Below the pieces are notes generated by a model. That model saw nothing but the letters and a program-made list of their open reading frames with translations, did not search any database and was not told the origin of the DNA. A program made the position numbers and the translations under genes. From Pseudomonadota bacterium (GTDB lineage Bacteria > Pseudomonadota > Alphaproteobacteria > Rhodobacterales > Rhodobacteraceae), in contig JAIUPC010000009.1 in NCBI GenBank assembly GCA_020161655.1, positions 124,001-188,000 on the forward strand: a stretch of DNA of 64,000 nt, read 5' to 3'. Positions 18,787 through 27,028 of this stretch are shown in pieces; positions within the stretch are counted from its first letter, which is position 1; each line of letters starts with the position of its first letter.

Positions 18787-19590
18787 ATGAGCCGCGCCCT
18801 GACCCTTGTCCTCGCGGCCGCTCTGCTGGCGACCGTGTCCTGTGGCCGGAATGAAAACGTCGCGCGCCTGGAAGACCCGGCGATGGCCATTCCTTCCCCG
18901 GCAAAGGCGCGGTTCGACGACCACGACCCGGTCGCATGGGCGGGCTCGGGTCCGCGCCGCTATCCGGTCCATGGCATCGACGTTGCGCGCTTCCAGACCT
19001 CGATCGACTGGGACACCGCCCGGCGGAGCGGCGTGAGCTTCGCCTTCATCAAGGCGACCGAGGGCGGCGACCTCGTCGATCCGATGTTCAAGGACCACTG
19101 GCGCGCGGCGAGGCGCGCTGGTGTGCCGCGTGGCGCCTATCATTTCTACTACCACTGCCGGCCGGCCGCCGAACAGGCGCGCTGGTTCTTCCGCAACGTT
19201 CCGCGCGAATCCGGGATGCTGCCGCCGGTCCTCGACATGGAATGGACGCCGTTTTCGCCGACCTGCACCACCCGCCGCCCCGCTGCCGAAATTCGTGCGG
19301 ACGCCAGTCGCATCATCAGCATGTTCGCCGAACATTACGGCACGCGGCCGATCCTCTATACGACCGTCGATTTCTTCCGCGACAATGAGATGTGGCGCCT
19401 CTCGGGTGTCGATTTCTGGTTGCGGTCGGTGACGGCGCATCCTGATGAGCGTTATCCGGGCCGTGACTGGACCTTCTGGCAATATTCCGGCACGGCGAGC
19501 ATCCCCGGCATTGCCGGCAAAGTCGATGCCAATGCCTTCGGCGGCTCGGCGGCGGACTGGCAGGCCTGGCTCACGTCGCGAAGGCTCTGA
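18787..19590 (+). CDS. GH25 family lysozyme, lipoprotein
   Basis: A glycoside hydrolase family 25 muramidase, which cuts the MurNAc-GlcNAc bond of peptidoglycan. After a lipoprotein signal ending in LATVSC (Cys about 19) comes the GH25 barrel: HGIDVARFQTSIDWD near residue 60, SFAFIKATEGGDLVDP near 79, and PPVLDMEW near 148 with the catalytic DxE pair. 267 residues. Ribosome-binding GGAGG at 18774-18778 is 8 bases from the ATG at 18787; a GTG at 18784 is in frame but closer. Likely anchored to a membrane in the periplasm, a cell-wall remodelling role being inferred. Confidence 0.9.
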   Translation: MSRALTLVLAAALLATVSCGRNENVARLEDPAMAIPSPAKARFDDHDPVAWAGSGPRRYPVHGIDVARFQTSIDWDTARRSGVSFAFIKATEGGDLVDPMFKDHWRAARRAGVPRGAYHFYYHCRPAAEQARWFFRNVPRESGMLPPVLDMEWTPFSPTCTTRRPAAEIRADASRIISMFAEHYGTRPILYTTVDFFRDNEMWRLSGVDFWLRSVTAHPDERYPGRDWTFWQYSGTASIPGIAGKVDANAFGGSAADWQAWLTSRRL

Positions 19591-19607
19591 TCGGGTGCGC
19601 ATGAAAA

Positions 19608-19635
19608 AGCCGGCCCTCTAGGGGGCCGGCTGGTT
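19608..19635. terminator. Bidirectional Rho-independent terminator
   Basis: AGCCGGCCC (19608-19616) pairs with GGGCCGGCT (19623-19631) around a 6-base loop. GGTTTTC follows on the plus strand and AAAAA precedes it, giving TTTTT on the minus strand. It separates the convergent GH25 lysozyme gene and the GcvT-family dehydrogenase gene and can serve both. Confidence 0.88.
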
Positions 19636-19652
19636 TTCAGGATTGGCCCGGA

Positions 19653-22154
19653 TCAGCCATCGATGCGGATGCGGGCGTTGGTCGGGTCAAACGGGCTGTC
19701 CTCGACAACCTCGGCTTCCCATTCCTGCCGCAGCATCCTGACCTTCAGCTTGGTGCCGACCTTGGCGAGGTCGGGGCGGACATAGCCCATGCCGATCTGC
19801 TTGCCGAAGGCGACCGAATAACCGCCCGAGGTCAGGCGCCCGACCTTTTCGCCATCCTTCAGCAGCGCTTCCTTGCCCCAGGGATCAGTGTCGGACGGCC
19901 CGTCGATCAGCACCGTGACGCACATCGACCGGATGCCGGTATCGGCCATCGCCTGCTTGCCCCGGAAGTCCTTCGACAGGTCGATGAAGCGGTCGAGACC
20001 CGCCTCGGCCGGGGTCGCGTCGCGGCCAAGCTCGTTGCCGAAGGCGCGGTAGGATTTTTCCTGACGGAGCCAGTTCTGCGCCCGTGCGCCGACAAGCTTC
20101 ATCCCGTGCTTTTCACCCGCCGCGAGGAGGATGTCCCAAAGGTAGCGCTGCATTTCGATCGGGTGGTGCAGTTCCCAGCCAAGCTCGCCAGTATAGGCCA
20201 CGCGGATCGCGTTGACCGGGCACATGCCCAGCTCGATCCGCCGCGCCGAAAGCCATGGGAAGCGCTTGTTCGACAGCGCCGTCGCCGGATCGGCATCCTT
20301 GACGATCTCTTTCAGGATGTCGCGCGACTTCGGCCCGGCAATGGCGAAGACGCCCCACTGGGTTGTCACGTCATGGATGTCGATCCAGCCGCCGCCATTG
20401 GCCATGAAATCCTCGGCGGATTTCTTGAGGAAGTCGGCGTCATAGGCCGTCCAGGCCCCGGCGCTCACCAGATAGTAGTCGTTCTCGCCATTGCGAACGA
20501 TGGTGTATTCCGTCCGCGTCGTGCCGGCATCGGTCAGCGCATAAGTCAGGTTGATGCGCCCGACCTTCGGCAGCGCGTTGCAGGTGAACCAGTCAAGGAA
20601 GGCGGTGGCACCCGGCCCGCGCACGATGTGCTTGGTGAAGGCGGTGGCGTCGATCAGACCCGCCGTCTCGCGGATCGCCTTGGCCTCATCAACCGCATAC
20701 TCCCACCATCCGCCGCGGCGGAAGCTGCGGGAATTGTGGTCGAAATCGGCGGGGGCATCCTTCGGGCCGTAGTAGATCGGCCGTTCCCAGCCGTTCACCT
20801 GGCCGAACTGGGCGCCGAGCGCCTTCTGGCGGTCATAGACCGGGGCGGTGCGCAGGGGGCGGGCGGCTTCGCGTTCCTCATCCGGGTGATGCAGGATGAA
20901 GACGTGGTCGTAGCATTCCTCGTTCTTCCGTGCCGCATATTCCGTCGTCACCCAGTTGCCGTAGCGCTTGGGGTCGAGCGAGGCCATGTCGATCTCGGCC
21001 TCGCCATTGACCATCATCTGGGCGAGGTAATAGCCGGTGCCGCCCGCCGCGGTGATGCCGAAGCTGAAGCCTTCGGCCAGCCACATGTTGCGCAGGCCCG
21101 GCGCCGGGCCGACCAAGGGGTTGCCGTCCGGCGTGTAGCAGATCGGGCCGTTGAAATCGTCCTTGAGGCCGACGGTCTCGGACGAGGGGATGCGGTGGAT
21201 GAAGTCGGTGTATTCCTGCTCGATCCGCTCAAGCTCAAGCGGGAAGAGGTCGGCGCGGAAGCTTTCCGGCACGTCGTAGAGGAAGCGGGCAGGCGCGCCC
21301 TTCTCGTAAGGCCCAAGGATCCAGCCGCCGCGTTCCTCGCGAACATACCACTTGGCATCGGCATCGCGGAGGACGGGATGTTCCGGGTTGCCGGCCTTGC
21401 GCCAGGCCTGCAGCATCGGGTCGGGTTCGGTGACGATATACTGGTGCTCGACCGGGATCGCCGGGGTGCGGATGCCAAGCAGGCGCGCGGTGCGCTGGGC
21501 GTGGTTGCCGGTCGCGGTGACGACATGTTCGGCGTGGATCTCGGCCTTTTCCTCCGAGGGGACGAGGTTGCCGCCCTTTTCCACCATCTTGGTGACAGAG
21601 ACGATCCATTCCGACCCGGTCCAGCGGTAGGCATCGACCTGCCATTTCCGCTCGATCGTGGCGCCATGCTGGCGCGCGCCCTTGGCCATCGCCTGCGTCA
21701 CGTCGGCAGGGTTGATGTAGCCGTCCTGCGGGTGGAAAAGCGCGCCCTTCAGGTCTTCGGTCCTGACCAGCGGCCAGCGCTCCTTGATCTCGCGCGGGGT
21801 CAGGAACTCATGGTAGACGCCGGCGGTCTCGGCCACCGACGAATAGAGCATGTATTCGTCCATCCGGTCCTGGGTCTGCGCCATCCTGAGGTTGCCGACC
21901 ACGGCGAAGCCGGCGTTGAGGCCGGTTTCAGCCTCAAGCGACTTGTAGAAATCGACCGAGTACTTGTGGATGTGGGTCGTCGCGTAGGACATGTTGAACA
22001 AGGGCAGAAGACCGGCCGCGTGCCAGGTCGAGCCTGAGGTCAGCTCGTCCCGCTCAAGAAGCATCGTGTCCCAGCCGGCCTTGGCCAGATGATAGGCGAT
22101 GCCGGTCCCGACGGCCCCGCCGCCGACGACAAGGGCTTTCACGTGGGTTTTCAT
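19653..22154 (-). CDS. GcvT-family FAD-dependent oxidoreductase (dimethylglycine/sarcosine dehydrogenase-like)
   Basis: An 833-residue two-part enzyme: an N-terminal FAD domain of the DAO type (VKALVVGGGAVGTGIAYHLA, then LTSGSTWHAAGLLP, where related dehydrogenases are thought to hold FAD covalently through histidine) and a C-terminal aminomethyltransferase (GcvT) domain that passes the released one-carbon unit to tetrahydrofolate (GELGWELHHP near 680). The substrate is probably an N-methylated amine such as dimethylglycine or sarcosine, not resolved. The start at 22154 is set by GAGGAG seven bases upstream; an ATG at 22175 is also in frame. The first of three such paralogues in this window. 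Confidence 0.88.
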   Translation of the reverse strand: MKTHVKALVVGGGAVGTGIAYHLAKAGWDTMLLERDELTSGSTWHAAGLLPLFNMSYATTHIHKYSVDFYKSLEAETGLNAGFAVVGNLRMAQTQDRMDEYMLYSSVAETAGVYHEFLTPREIKERWPLVRTEDLKGALFHPQDGYINPADVTQAMAKGARQHGATIERKWQVDAYRWTGSEWIVSVTKMVEKGGNLVPSEEKAEIHAEHVVTATGNHAQRTARLLGIRTPAIPVEHQYIVTEPDPMLQAWRKAGNPEHPVLRDADAKWYVREERGGWILGPYEKGAPARFLYDVPESFRADLFPLELERIEQEYTDFIHRIPSSETVGLKDDFNGPICYTPDGNPLVGPAPGLRNMWLAEGFSFGITAAGGTGYYLAQMMVNGEAEIDMASLDPKRYGNWVTTEYAARKNEECYDHVFILHHPDEEREAARPLRTAPVYDRQKALGAQFGQVNGWERPIYYGPKDAPADFDHNSRSFRRGGWWEYAVDEAKAIRETAGLIDATAFTKHIVRGPGATAFLDWFTCNALPKVGRINLTYALTDAGTTRTEYTIVRNGENDYYLVSAGAWTAYDADFLKKSAEDFMANGGGWIDIHDVTTQWGVFAIAGPKSRDILKEIVKDADPATALSNKRFPWLSARRIELGMCPVNAIRVAYTGELGWELHHPIEMQRYLWDILLAAGEKHGMKLVGARAQNWLRQEKSYRAFGNELGRDATPAEAGLDRFIDLSKDFRGKQAMADTGIRSMCVTVLIDGPSDTDPWGKEALLKDGEKVGRLTSGGYSVAFGKQIGMGYVRPDLAKVGTKLKVRMLRQEWEAEVVEDSPFDPTNARIRIDG

Positions 22155-22306
22155 CGGCCGACTCCTCGCATTCATGTTCGCATTCTATCTGCCAGAGCGG
22201 CAGCAATGCGGGAAGGTCAGCCCGACCTGTCGGCATCGAAAAACGACATGGAATGCGACATCGGCGAACTTGACCGCGCGCCGGGCGGAAGTTGGCGCTG
22301 GCGCCC

Positions 22307-22654
22307 ATGGTGAGGATCGTCGGCCCCTTCGCTGGTTCGTGCTCTGGGTGATGCTCTCGCCCTTCCTCATGCTTGCGCTTCTGCCGGCGGCGGTGATGCC
22401 GCTCAGGACGGTTGCGAACGGGCTCACCGTCGTGCTCTGCGGTGACCGCGGGGCCGGTGCAACTGGTGATCGACCCCGCCACCGGCGAGCCTGTGAAGGA
22501 ACTTCCCAATCAGGCCGGGGAGCGTTGCGCCTGGGCCGGAGCGCATGTCGTGGCCCTTGCCCCGGTGCCCTCCGATCTGCCTCCGCCGATGGTCCTTGTT
22601 GCGGCCCGGGCTTCCGGGCGCCTGCCGGCCACCGGACCGCCATCCGCTGTCTGA
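22307..22654 (+). pseudogene. Frameshifted DUF2946-like small secreted or membrane protein
   Basis: Three pieces in two frames together read like one protein of about 115 residues: MVRI in the frame of 22307, then RRPLRWFVLWVMLSPFLM through VANGLTVVLC in the frame of 22318, then AGPVQLVIDPATGEPVKEL through CAWAGAHVV to the stop at 22654 in the first frame again. The shifts fall near 22317 and 22441. A hydrophobic N-terminus, TLxxC-like middle and D-x-x-TG-x-PV string followed by C-x-W-A resemble DUF2946 proteins, often near copper or TonB genes. Neither frame alone gives a plausible protein. Sequencing error could produce the same picture. Family assignment is tentative. Confidence 0.5.
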
Positions 22655-22767
22655 CGCTTCTTGCCGTCATCGCCTTCGACGCGCTGGAGCTTGCCGGGCT
22701 GCCGTTCCTCTGGCGGGCGCTGCGCTGAACCTGGCGCCGGCGTTACCCCACCACACCCGCACCGTCG

Positions 22768-23531
22768 TCAGTTCGTCTTGTGGTCCCGCCTTGTTGCTTC
22801 GCGGGCTGCTCCGCCCAAGGGGCGTGACTCCCGCTTTACCGCATCCTCGACGGGGCCACCGTCCTGTGACCAGACAAAGACGTGGACGGAGCGGCTGGTG
22901 TTTTTCAGGCGCTGTTCCCCGGCGTCGCTGAAGGCCGCGTGGATCTGGCTGGTTACGGTCTCATGCACCGGTGCCGTGATGCAGATGCCGCCGGGAGACG
23001 CCGGACCTTCGACGCGGAAGGTGATGTTGACGCCGTGACCGTAGGTGCCGTCACCCTCAAGAATGGCGTCGCAAAGGATGATCCCGATCCGAAGCGCATC
23101 GAAGCGGCGCAGCCGCCCTGCGAGTTCAGGATTTCGAGGGCGCATTCGACCGCATCGAGGACAGGTTCGAACACCACCAGCATTCCATCACCGACGCACT
23201 TCACGATGTGTCCGCCATGGTCATGGATGGCGGGTTCTATGTGATCGCGCCGGTCCCGCCCGAGATTGGCGAGGGTTCCGTCCTGGTCATGGTCAGGAAG
23301 CGAAGCAAAGTCGAAAACGACCGATGCAAAGACCGCTGCCAACCGCGTGGATGCTTTCCGGCTGACCAGGATCGCGGCGGGGGCATGGCCATTGCTGCCC
23401 GTGCGGAACGGACCCAGGCCTATGTCGGGCCTGCTGCGGCCCGATGGGTGATCGCCAGGCATCTCTACCCTGCCGATGCCGTTGCAGAACGGAACAAGCG
23501 TGCGCTCTGCGGGAATACTGCTGCCAATCAT
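22768..23531 (-). pseudogene. Class III adenylate/guanylate cyclase, frameshifted and decayed
   Basis: Read on the minus strand, the upstream frame holds RLAAVFASVV, then HIEPAIHDHGGHIVKCVGDG and VFEPVLDAVECALEI, and the downstream frame continues with ALRIGIILCDAILEGDGTYG, HGVNITFRVEGPASPGGICI and EQRLKNTSRSVHVF. Together these are a class III cyclase catalytic domain, split by a frameshift at about 23105-23130. The first metal-binding aspartate of the usual ADVV motif is replaced (ASVV), a further sign of lost function. The usual C-terminal extension is missing. The 5' limit is uncertain: ATG at 23531 is the conservative choice and one at 23624 is possible. Bases 23532-23663 hold nothing else recognisable. 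Confidence 0.78.
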
Positions 23532-23663
23532 GGCGTGACGCTCCCGATCAATCCTTCCACCAATGCTCCGATAAGACCACGCCAGCGTGAGGCTTCCGTC
23601 AGTCCACCACAAATGCAGCGACAATGCGGGTCGCCAGGCGCGCCGGACGGATGGCCGAAAAGC

Positions 23664-25370
23664 CTACGCGCCGGGCGCCGTGATTTCCGGGGTGCGCGGC
23701 GGCGGGCTGCGGAAGTCGCCGGTTGCCTCGAACGCGGCGGCGAGCCTCAGGAGTGCCTTATCATCCCAGGCCCGACCTGCGAAGGTGAGGCCGGCGGGCA
23801 TTCCGGTGTCGGACATGATCCCCATCGGCACCGTCACGGTCGGGATACCGAGGTGGCGGATCGCGAGGTTGCCGTTCGCGACCCAGGTGCCGTTCCGCCA
23901 GGCAATGTCGGCAGAGGCGGCGTTCACATCGGCATCGGCGGGGCCGACATCGGCAAGTGCGGGAAAGACCACTGCATCAAGGCCGAGGTGGTCCATCCAG
24001 TCTTCAAGATCGGCCTTGCGCGTCGCCTCAAGCCCCCGGAACCCCTCGGCGAGATGCGGGATCTCGCGGAAATCCGCGACCGGATGGGCGCGGGCATGGT
24101 CGGGGTAGTGCCCGATGTCATCGTCAAAGCCGAAGTAGCGGTGGGGCAGCGCGCCGGGCGGCGCGGGGTTGATCCGCGCGCCATCGACATCGGCAAGCCG
24201 GTTCAGCTGCGGATCGCCGTTGGCGCCGAGGAAATCATCCCATGACCAGACCGAAAGGTCGACGATCTCCCGCCTCAGGTACTCAGGGCTGACGAGGCCG
24301 CGTGTCTTGATCGTCGGCGCGCCGGGCCGGTCGCCTTCATAGTTCGTGATCACCGGGAAATCGGTGACGATCACTTCCGCCCCCGCCGCCTCCATCGCGC
24401 TGCGGGCGGCGGCCCAGAGGGCCAGGACCGAAACGCGGGTTTCGATGCGCTGGCCGGTCGGCCCGCCGATGCCGGAATTGGCGGATGTACCGGCCCCGGG
24501 GTCGGCGTTGATATACATGGCGGGGACGCCGAACCGCTTGCCCTTCAGGCTCGCGCCATCCGCCAGCGCCGGATAGGAGGCGGGGCGATGGTCCGACACC
24601 TTCGGCATCGGCACCCAGGGCTGGCTGCGCCAGAGGTCGCCGCGCACCTCCGGATCGTCGGCGACGATCACGTCGAGTAGCTCCAGCAGGTCGGCCATGC
24701 TGCGGGTATGCGGCACCACCACATCCATCGTCGGAACCAGCGGCCAGTTGCCCCTGACCGAGATCACCCCCCGGCTCGGCGTATAGGCGCAAAGCCCGTT
24801 GAGCGCGGCAGGTGCGCGGCCCGAAGACCAGGTTTCCTCGCCAAGGCCGAAGGCCGCGAAGCTTGCCGCAGTCGCGGTGCCAGAACCGTTGGAGGAGCCG
24901 GATGCGAAGGCCGCCGTCAGATAGTCGCCGTTGTAGGGGCTTTCCGCCCGGCCATAGAGTCCGCGCTGCATCCCGCCATTGGCCATCGGCGGCATGTTGG
25001 TCAAACCGATCAGCACGGCGCCCGCCGCCCTCAGCCGCGAAATGGCAAAGGCGTCGTCGCCGGCGATGAGATCGGCGAAGGCCGGGGAGCCTGCGGCCAC
25101 CGTCAGCCCGCGCACCTTGTAGCTGTCCTTCGCGGTATAGGGGATGCCGTCGAGCGGCCCCAACACCTCGCCCCGCGCCCGCCGCGCATCCGAGGCGCGC
25201 GCCTCGTCGTACATGGCGGGGTTGAGGATCGGGACGGCGTTCAGCATCGGGCCGGCGCTGTCATAGCGTTCGATCCGCGCCATATAGGCGGTGACGAGGC
25301 CGAGGCTGGTGGTCCGCCCCTCCTCAAGCGCGCGGCGCAGGTCGGCGATGGAGGCCTCGACCACCCTCAC
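23664..25370 (-). CDS. Amidase signature family protein
   Basis: A 568-residue amidase of the AS family, which uses a Ser-cisSer-Lys triad to hydrolyse amides. Visible are PLDGIPYTAKDSYKVRG with the catalytic lysine at about 81 and SGSSNGSGTATA with the two serines at about 158-164; the glycines usual in the latter are partly replaced by Asn. The GTG at 25370 overlaps the upstream stop as GTGA and is preferred; ATG at 25403 would overlap by 37 bases. It is cotranscribed behind the agmatine deiminase-like gene, which suggests that it processes a carbamoyl or amide intermediate of amine breakdown, although N-carbamoylputrescine amidases normally belong to the nitrilase family. Confidence 0.87.
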   Translation of the reverse strand: MRVVEASIADLRRALEEGRTTSLGLVTAYMARIERYDSAGPMLNAVPILNPAMYDEARASDARRARGEVLGPLDGIPYTAKDSYKVRGLTVAAGSPAFADLIAGDDAFAISRLRAAGAVLIGLTNMPPMANGGMQRGLYGRAESPYNGDYLTAAFASGSSNGSGTATAASFAAFGLGEETWSSGRAPAALNGLCAYTPSRGVISVRGNWPLVPTMDVVVPHTRSMADLLELLDVIVADDPEVRGDLWRSQPWVPMPKVSDHRPASYPALADGASLKGKRFGVPAMYINADPGAGTSANSGIGGPTGQRIETRVSVLALWAAARSAMEAAGAEVIVTDFPVITNYEGDRPGAPTIKTRGLVSPEYLRREIVDLSVWSWDDFLGANGDPQLNRLADVDGARINPAPPGALPHRYFGFDDDIGHYPDHARAHPVADFREIPHLAEGFRGLEATRKADLEDWMDHLGLDAVVFPALADVGPADADVNAASADIAWRNGTWVANGNLAIRHLGIPTVTVPMGIMSDTGMPAGLTFAGRAWDDKALLRLAAAFEATGDFRSPPPRTPEITAPGA

Positions 25371-26395
25371 CGCAGCACCTTCGGCTGCTGCTGGGTGATG
25401 CAATGGACGCCGCCACCGCGCGCGAAAAGCTCGCGGGCATCGACAGAGACGACGCGCCGCCCCGGATAGGCTTCGGCGAGGATGTCGCGCGCCCTGGCAT
25501 CGGCCTTTTCCTCACCGAAGCCGCAGGCGATGACGCCACCGTTCACGACGAGATGGTTGATATAGCTCCAGTCGACGAAACCCTCCGCATCGCGCAGGGT
25601 CGCCGGGGCGGGGAGGGCGATGATCTCGGGCTTTCGCCCCCCGGCATCCGTGGCTTCCGCGAGGATCGCGCGGGCCTCGCGCATCGTCGCATGGTCGGGA
25701 TGGCCGGGATCGGTCTGGTCGTGCAGCAGGATCCTGCCGGGGGCGGCGAAGGTCGCGACGATATCGACATGGCCACGGGTGCCGAAGGTCTCATAGTCGC
25801 GGGCCAGCCCGCGCGGCAGCCAGATCGCCTTCGAGGTGCCGAGGGTGCGGACCATCTCCGCCTCGACCCGCGCCTTGTCGGCATGGGGGTTGCGGCCGGG
25901 ATCAAGCTGGACGGTCTCGGTCAGAAGGATGGTGCCTTCGCCATCGACATGGATGCCGCCGCCTTCGTTGACGAGAAGCGACGATACCACCGGCGCGCCA
26001 ACCATTCCTGCAATGAACTGCGCCAGCCCCCTGTCATTCTTCGCATCCGTCCAGGCCGCACCGCCCCAGCCGTTGAAGATCCAGTCGACCGCCGCCAGCG
26101 TCCCGTCCGCCGCATGAACGAAGGTCGGCCCGGAATCCCTCATCCAGAAATCGTCGATGACCCGCTCCACGATCTCGATCCCGGCGCCAAGCATCCGGCG
26201 GGCGCGGGTCGTCTCTGATGGATCGACGATCATCGTCACCGGCTCGAATGCCGCGATGGCATGGGCGGCGGCGGTCCAGGCGGCATAACCGGCCTCACGT
26301 TCGGCTGAGCTGGCGCCGAGCGTGGCGCCCTCGCGCGGAAAGGCCATCCATATCCGCTCCTGCGGGGCGGTTTCGGCGGGCATGGTCCAGGTCAT
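25367..26395 (-). CDS. Agmatine deiminase / peptidylarginine-deiminase family protein
   Basis: Agmatine deiminase turns agmatine into N-carbamoylputrescine and ammonia. The 342-residue protein has the guanidine-modifying fold with DDFWMRDSGPTF near residue 86, VNEGGGIHVDGEG near 142, the RGHVD motif near 204, and the C-terminal nucleophile region GGGVHCITQQ. Length is slightly under the usual 360. ATG at 26395 follows GAGGAG at five bases. The TTTGATCAAATTT palindrome centred 52 bases upstream is shared with the Pot-type importer. Other members of the family act on other guanidines, so agmatine is the most likely but not proven substrate. Confidence 0.87.
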   Translation of the reverse strand: MTWTMPAETAPQERIWMAFPREGATLGASSAEREAGYAAWTAAAHAIAAFEPVTMIVDPSETTRARRMLGAGIEIVERVIDDFWMRDSGPTFVHAADGTLAAVDWIFNGWGGAAWTDAKNDRGLAQFIAGMVGAPVVSSLLVNEGGGIHVDGEGTILLTETVQLDPGRNPHADKARVEAEMVRTLGTSKAIWLPRGLARDYETFGTRGHVDIVATFAAPGRILLHDQTDPGHPDHATMREARAILAEATDAGGRKPEIIALPAPATLRDAEGFVDWSYINHLVVNGGVIACGFGEEKADARARDILAEAYPGRRVVSVDARELFARGGGVHCITQQQPKVLR

Positions 26396-26440
26396 GATCA
26401 CTCCTCGGGGGCGGTTGCTGGCTGCGCCCTTTGAAGCATC

Positions 26441-26454
26441 TTTTGATCAAATTT
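26441..26454. promoter_or_regulatory. Candidate operator TTTTGATCAAATTT upstream of the agmatine deiminase operon
   Basis: A palindromic core TTTGATCAAA (26442-26451) sits about 52 bases upstream of the agmatine deiminase start. The 13 bases TTTGATCAAATTT (26442-26454) recur exactly at 46593-46605 in front of the Pot-type importer operon. In such GC-rich DNA this is a notable match. The binding protein is unknown. Confidence 0.5.
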
Positions 26455-26530
26455 CCAAGAGACGGCACCCGCCCTCTGGCGGTTCCGTCCGACCCTGGCA
26501 GGATATGGGCGACGAAAAGCCGCCCCGGCC

Positions 26531-27028
26531 TCAGAGCGCGCCGGAAAACTGCATCACCGCGAGGGGATGCAGAAGTCCCGACAGCGCAATCGGCACACCC
26601 ATCGGCAACTGCCGGCCGGGCGCCATCGACTGCCAGTTCAGGGCTGCGGCGGCAGGCAGGCGTTTCAGCGACAGGAAGGCGGCAATTCCCGCCAGCATCG
26701 CCGCCGAAAAGACGAAGGCGTAGAGCTGGAGGCTGTTCACGGGCACAAAGAGCAGAAGCACTGCCATGAACTTCACGTCGCCGCCGCCAAAGAGCTTCAG
26801 GCAATAGGCCGCGAAGCCAAGAACTAGCACCGACGCCGCGACAACGATCCGGAGCGCGAAATCGGGGGCGAGACCCGCTGCCGCCGCAACGGCAAAAAGG
26901 GCGACGGCGGCCAGACAGTAGCTGTTCGGGATGCGCAGCCTGCGCAGGTCAGAGAGCGCCACCGCGACCAGCAGAGGCGCCAGCGCCAGAAGCGGCACGA
27001 GATGATGCGTGGAAAGCTGGTCAAGCAC
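26531..27028 (-). CDS. cpaA: A24 family prepilin peptidase (CpaA/TadV)
   Basis: An inner-membrane aspartic protease that removes the leader of Flp pilins and TadE/TadF-type pseudopilins. The 165 residues are mostly hydrophobic helices and hold the two catalytic aspartates in ALSDLRRLRIPN near residue 23 and FGGGDVKFMA near 82, the GxGD-type motif. Short length without the cysteine-rich cytoplasmic domain fits the CpaA/TadV group. The GTG start at 27028 overlaps the luxR stop (GTGCTTGA) and follows GAGGAG at seven bases, so it is translated together with that regulator. It lies just past the downstream end of the tad cluster. Confidence 0.87.
   Translation of the reverse strand: MLDQLSTHHLVPLLALAPLLVAVALSDLRRLRIPNSYCLAAVALFAVAAAAGLAPDFALRIVVAASVLVLGFAAYCLKLFGGGDVKFMAVLLLFVPVNSLQLYAFVFSAAMLAGIAAFLSLKRLPAAAALNWQSMAPGRQLPMGVPIALSGLLHPLAVMQFSGAL

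Noticed and set aside
20106-22037. A 643-codon plus-strand open frame opposite the GcvT-family dehydrogenase
   Set aside because: Low-complexity Gly/Arg/Val/Ala translation, antisense to an enzyme with clear motifs.
22655-22740. Hydrophobic stretch CLTLLAVIAFDALELAGLPF after the DUF2946-like remnant as a gene of its own
   Set aside because: No start codon with a ribosome-binding site, very short, and in the frame of the decayed gene's middle part; more likely chance or debris.
22307-23660. Mobile-element scar explaining the decayed genes
   Set aside because: No terminal inverted repeats, target duplications, transposase remnant or integrase were seen around the decay zone.
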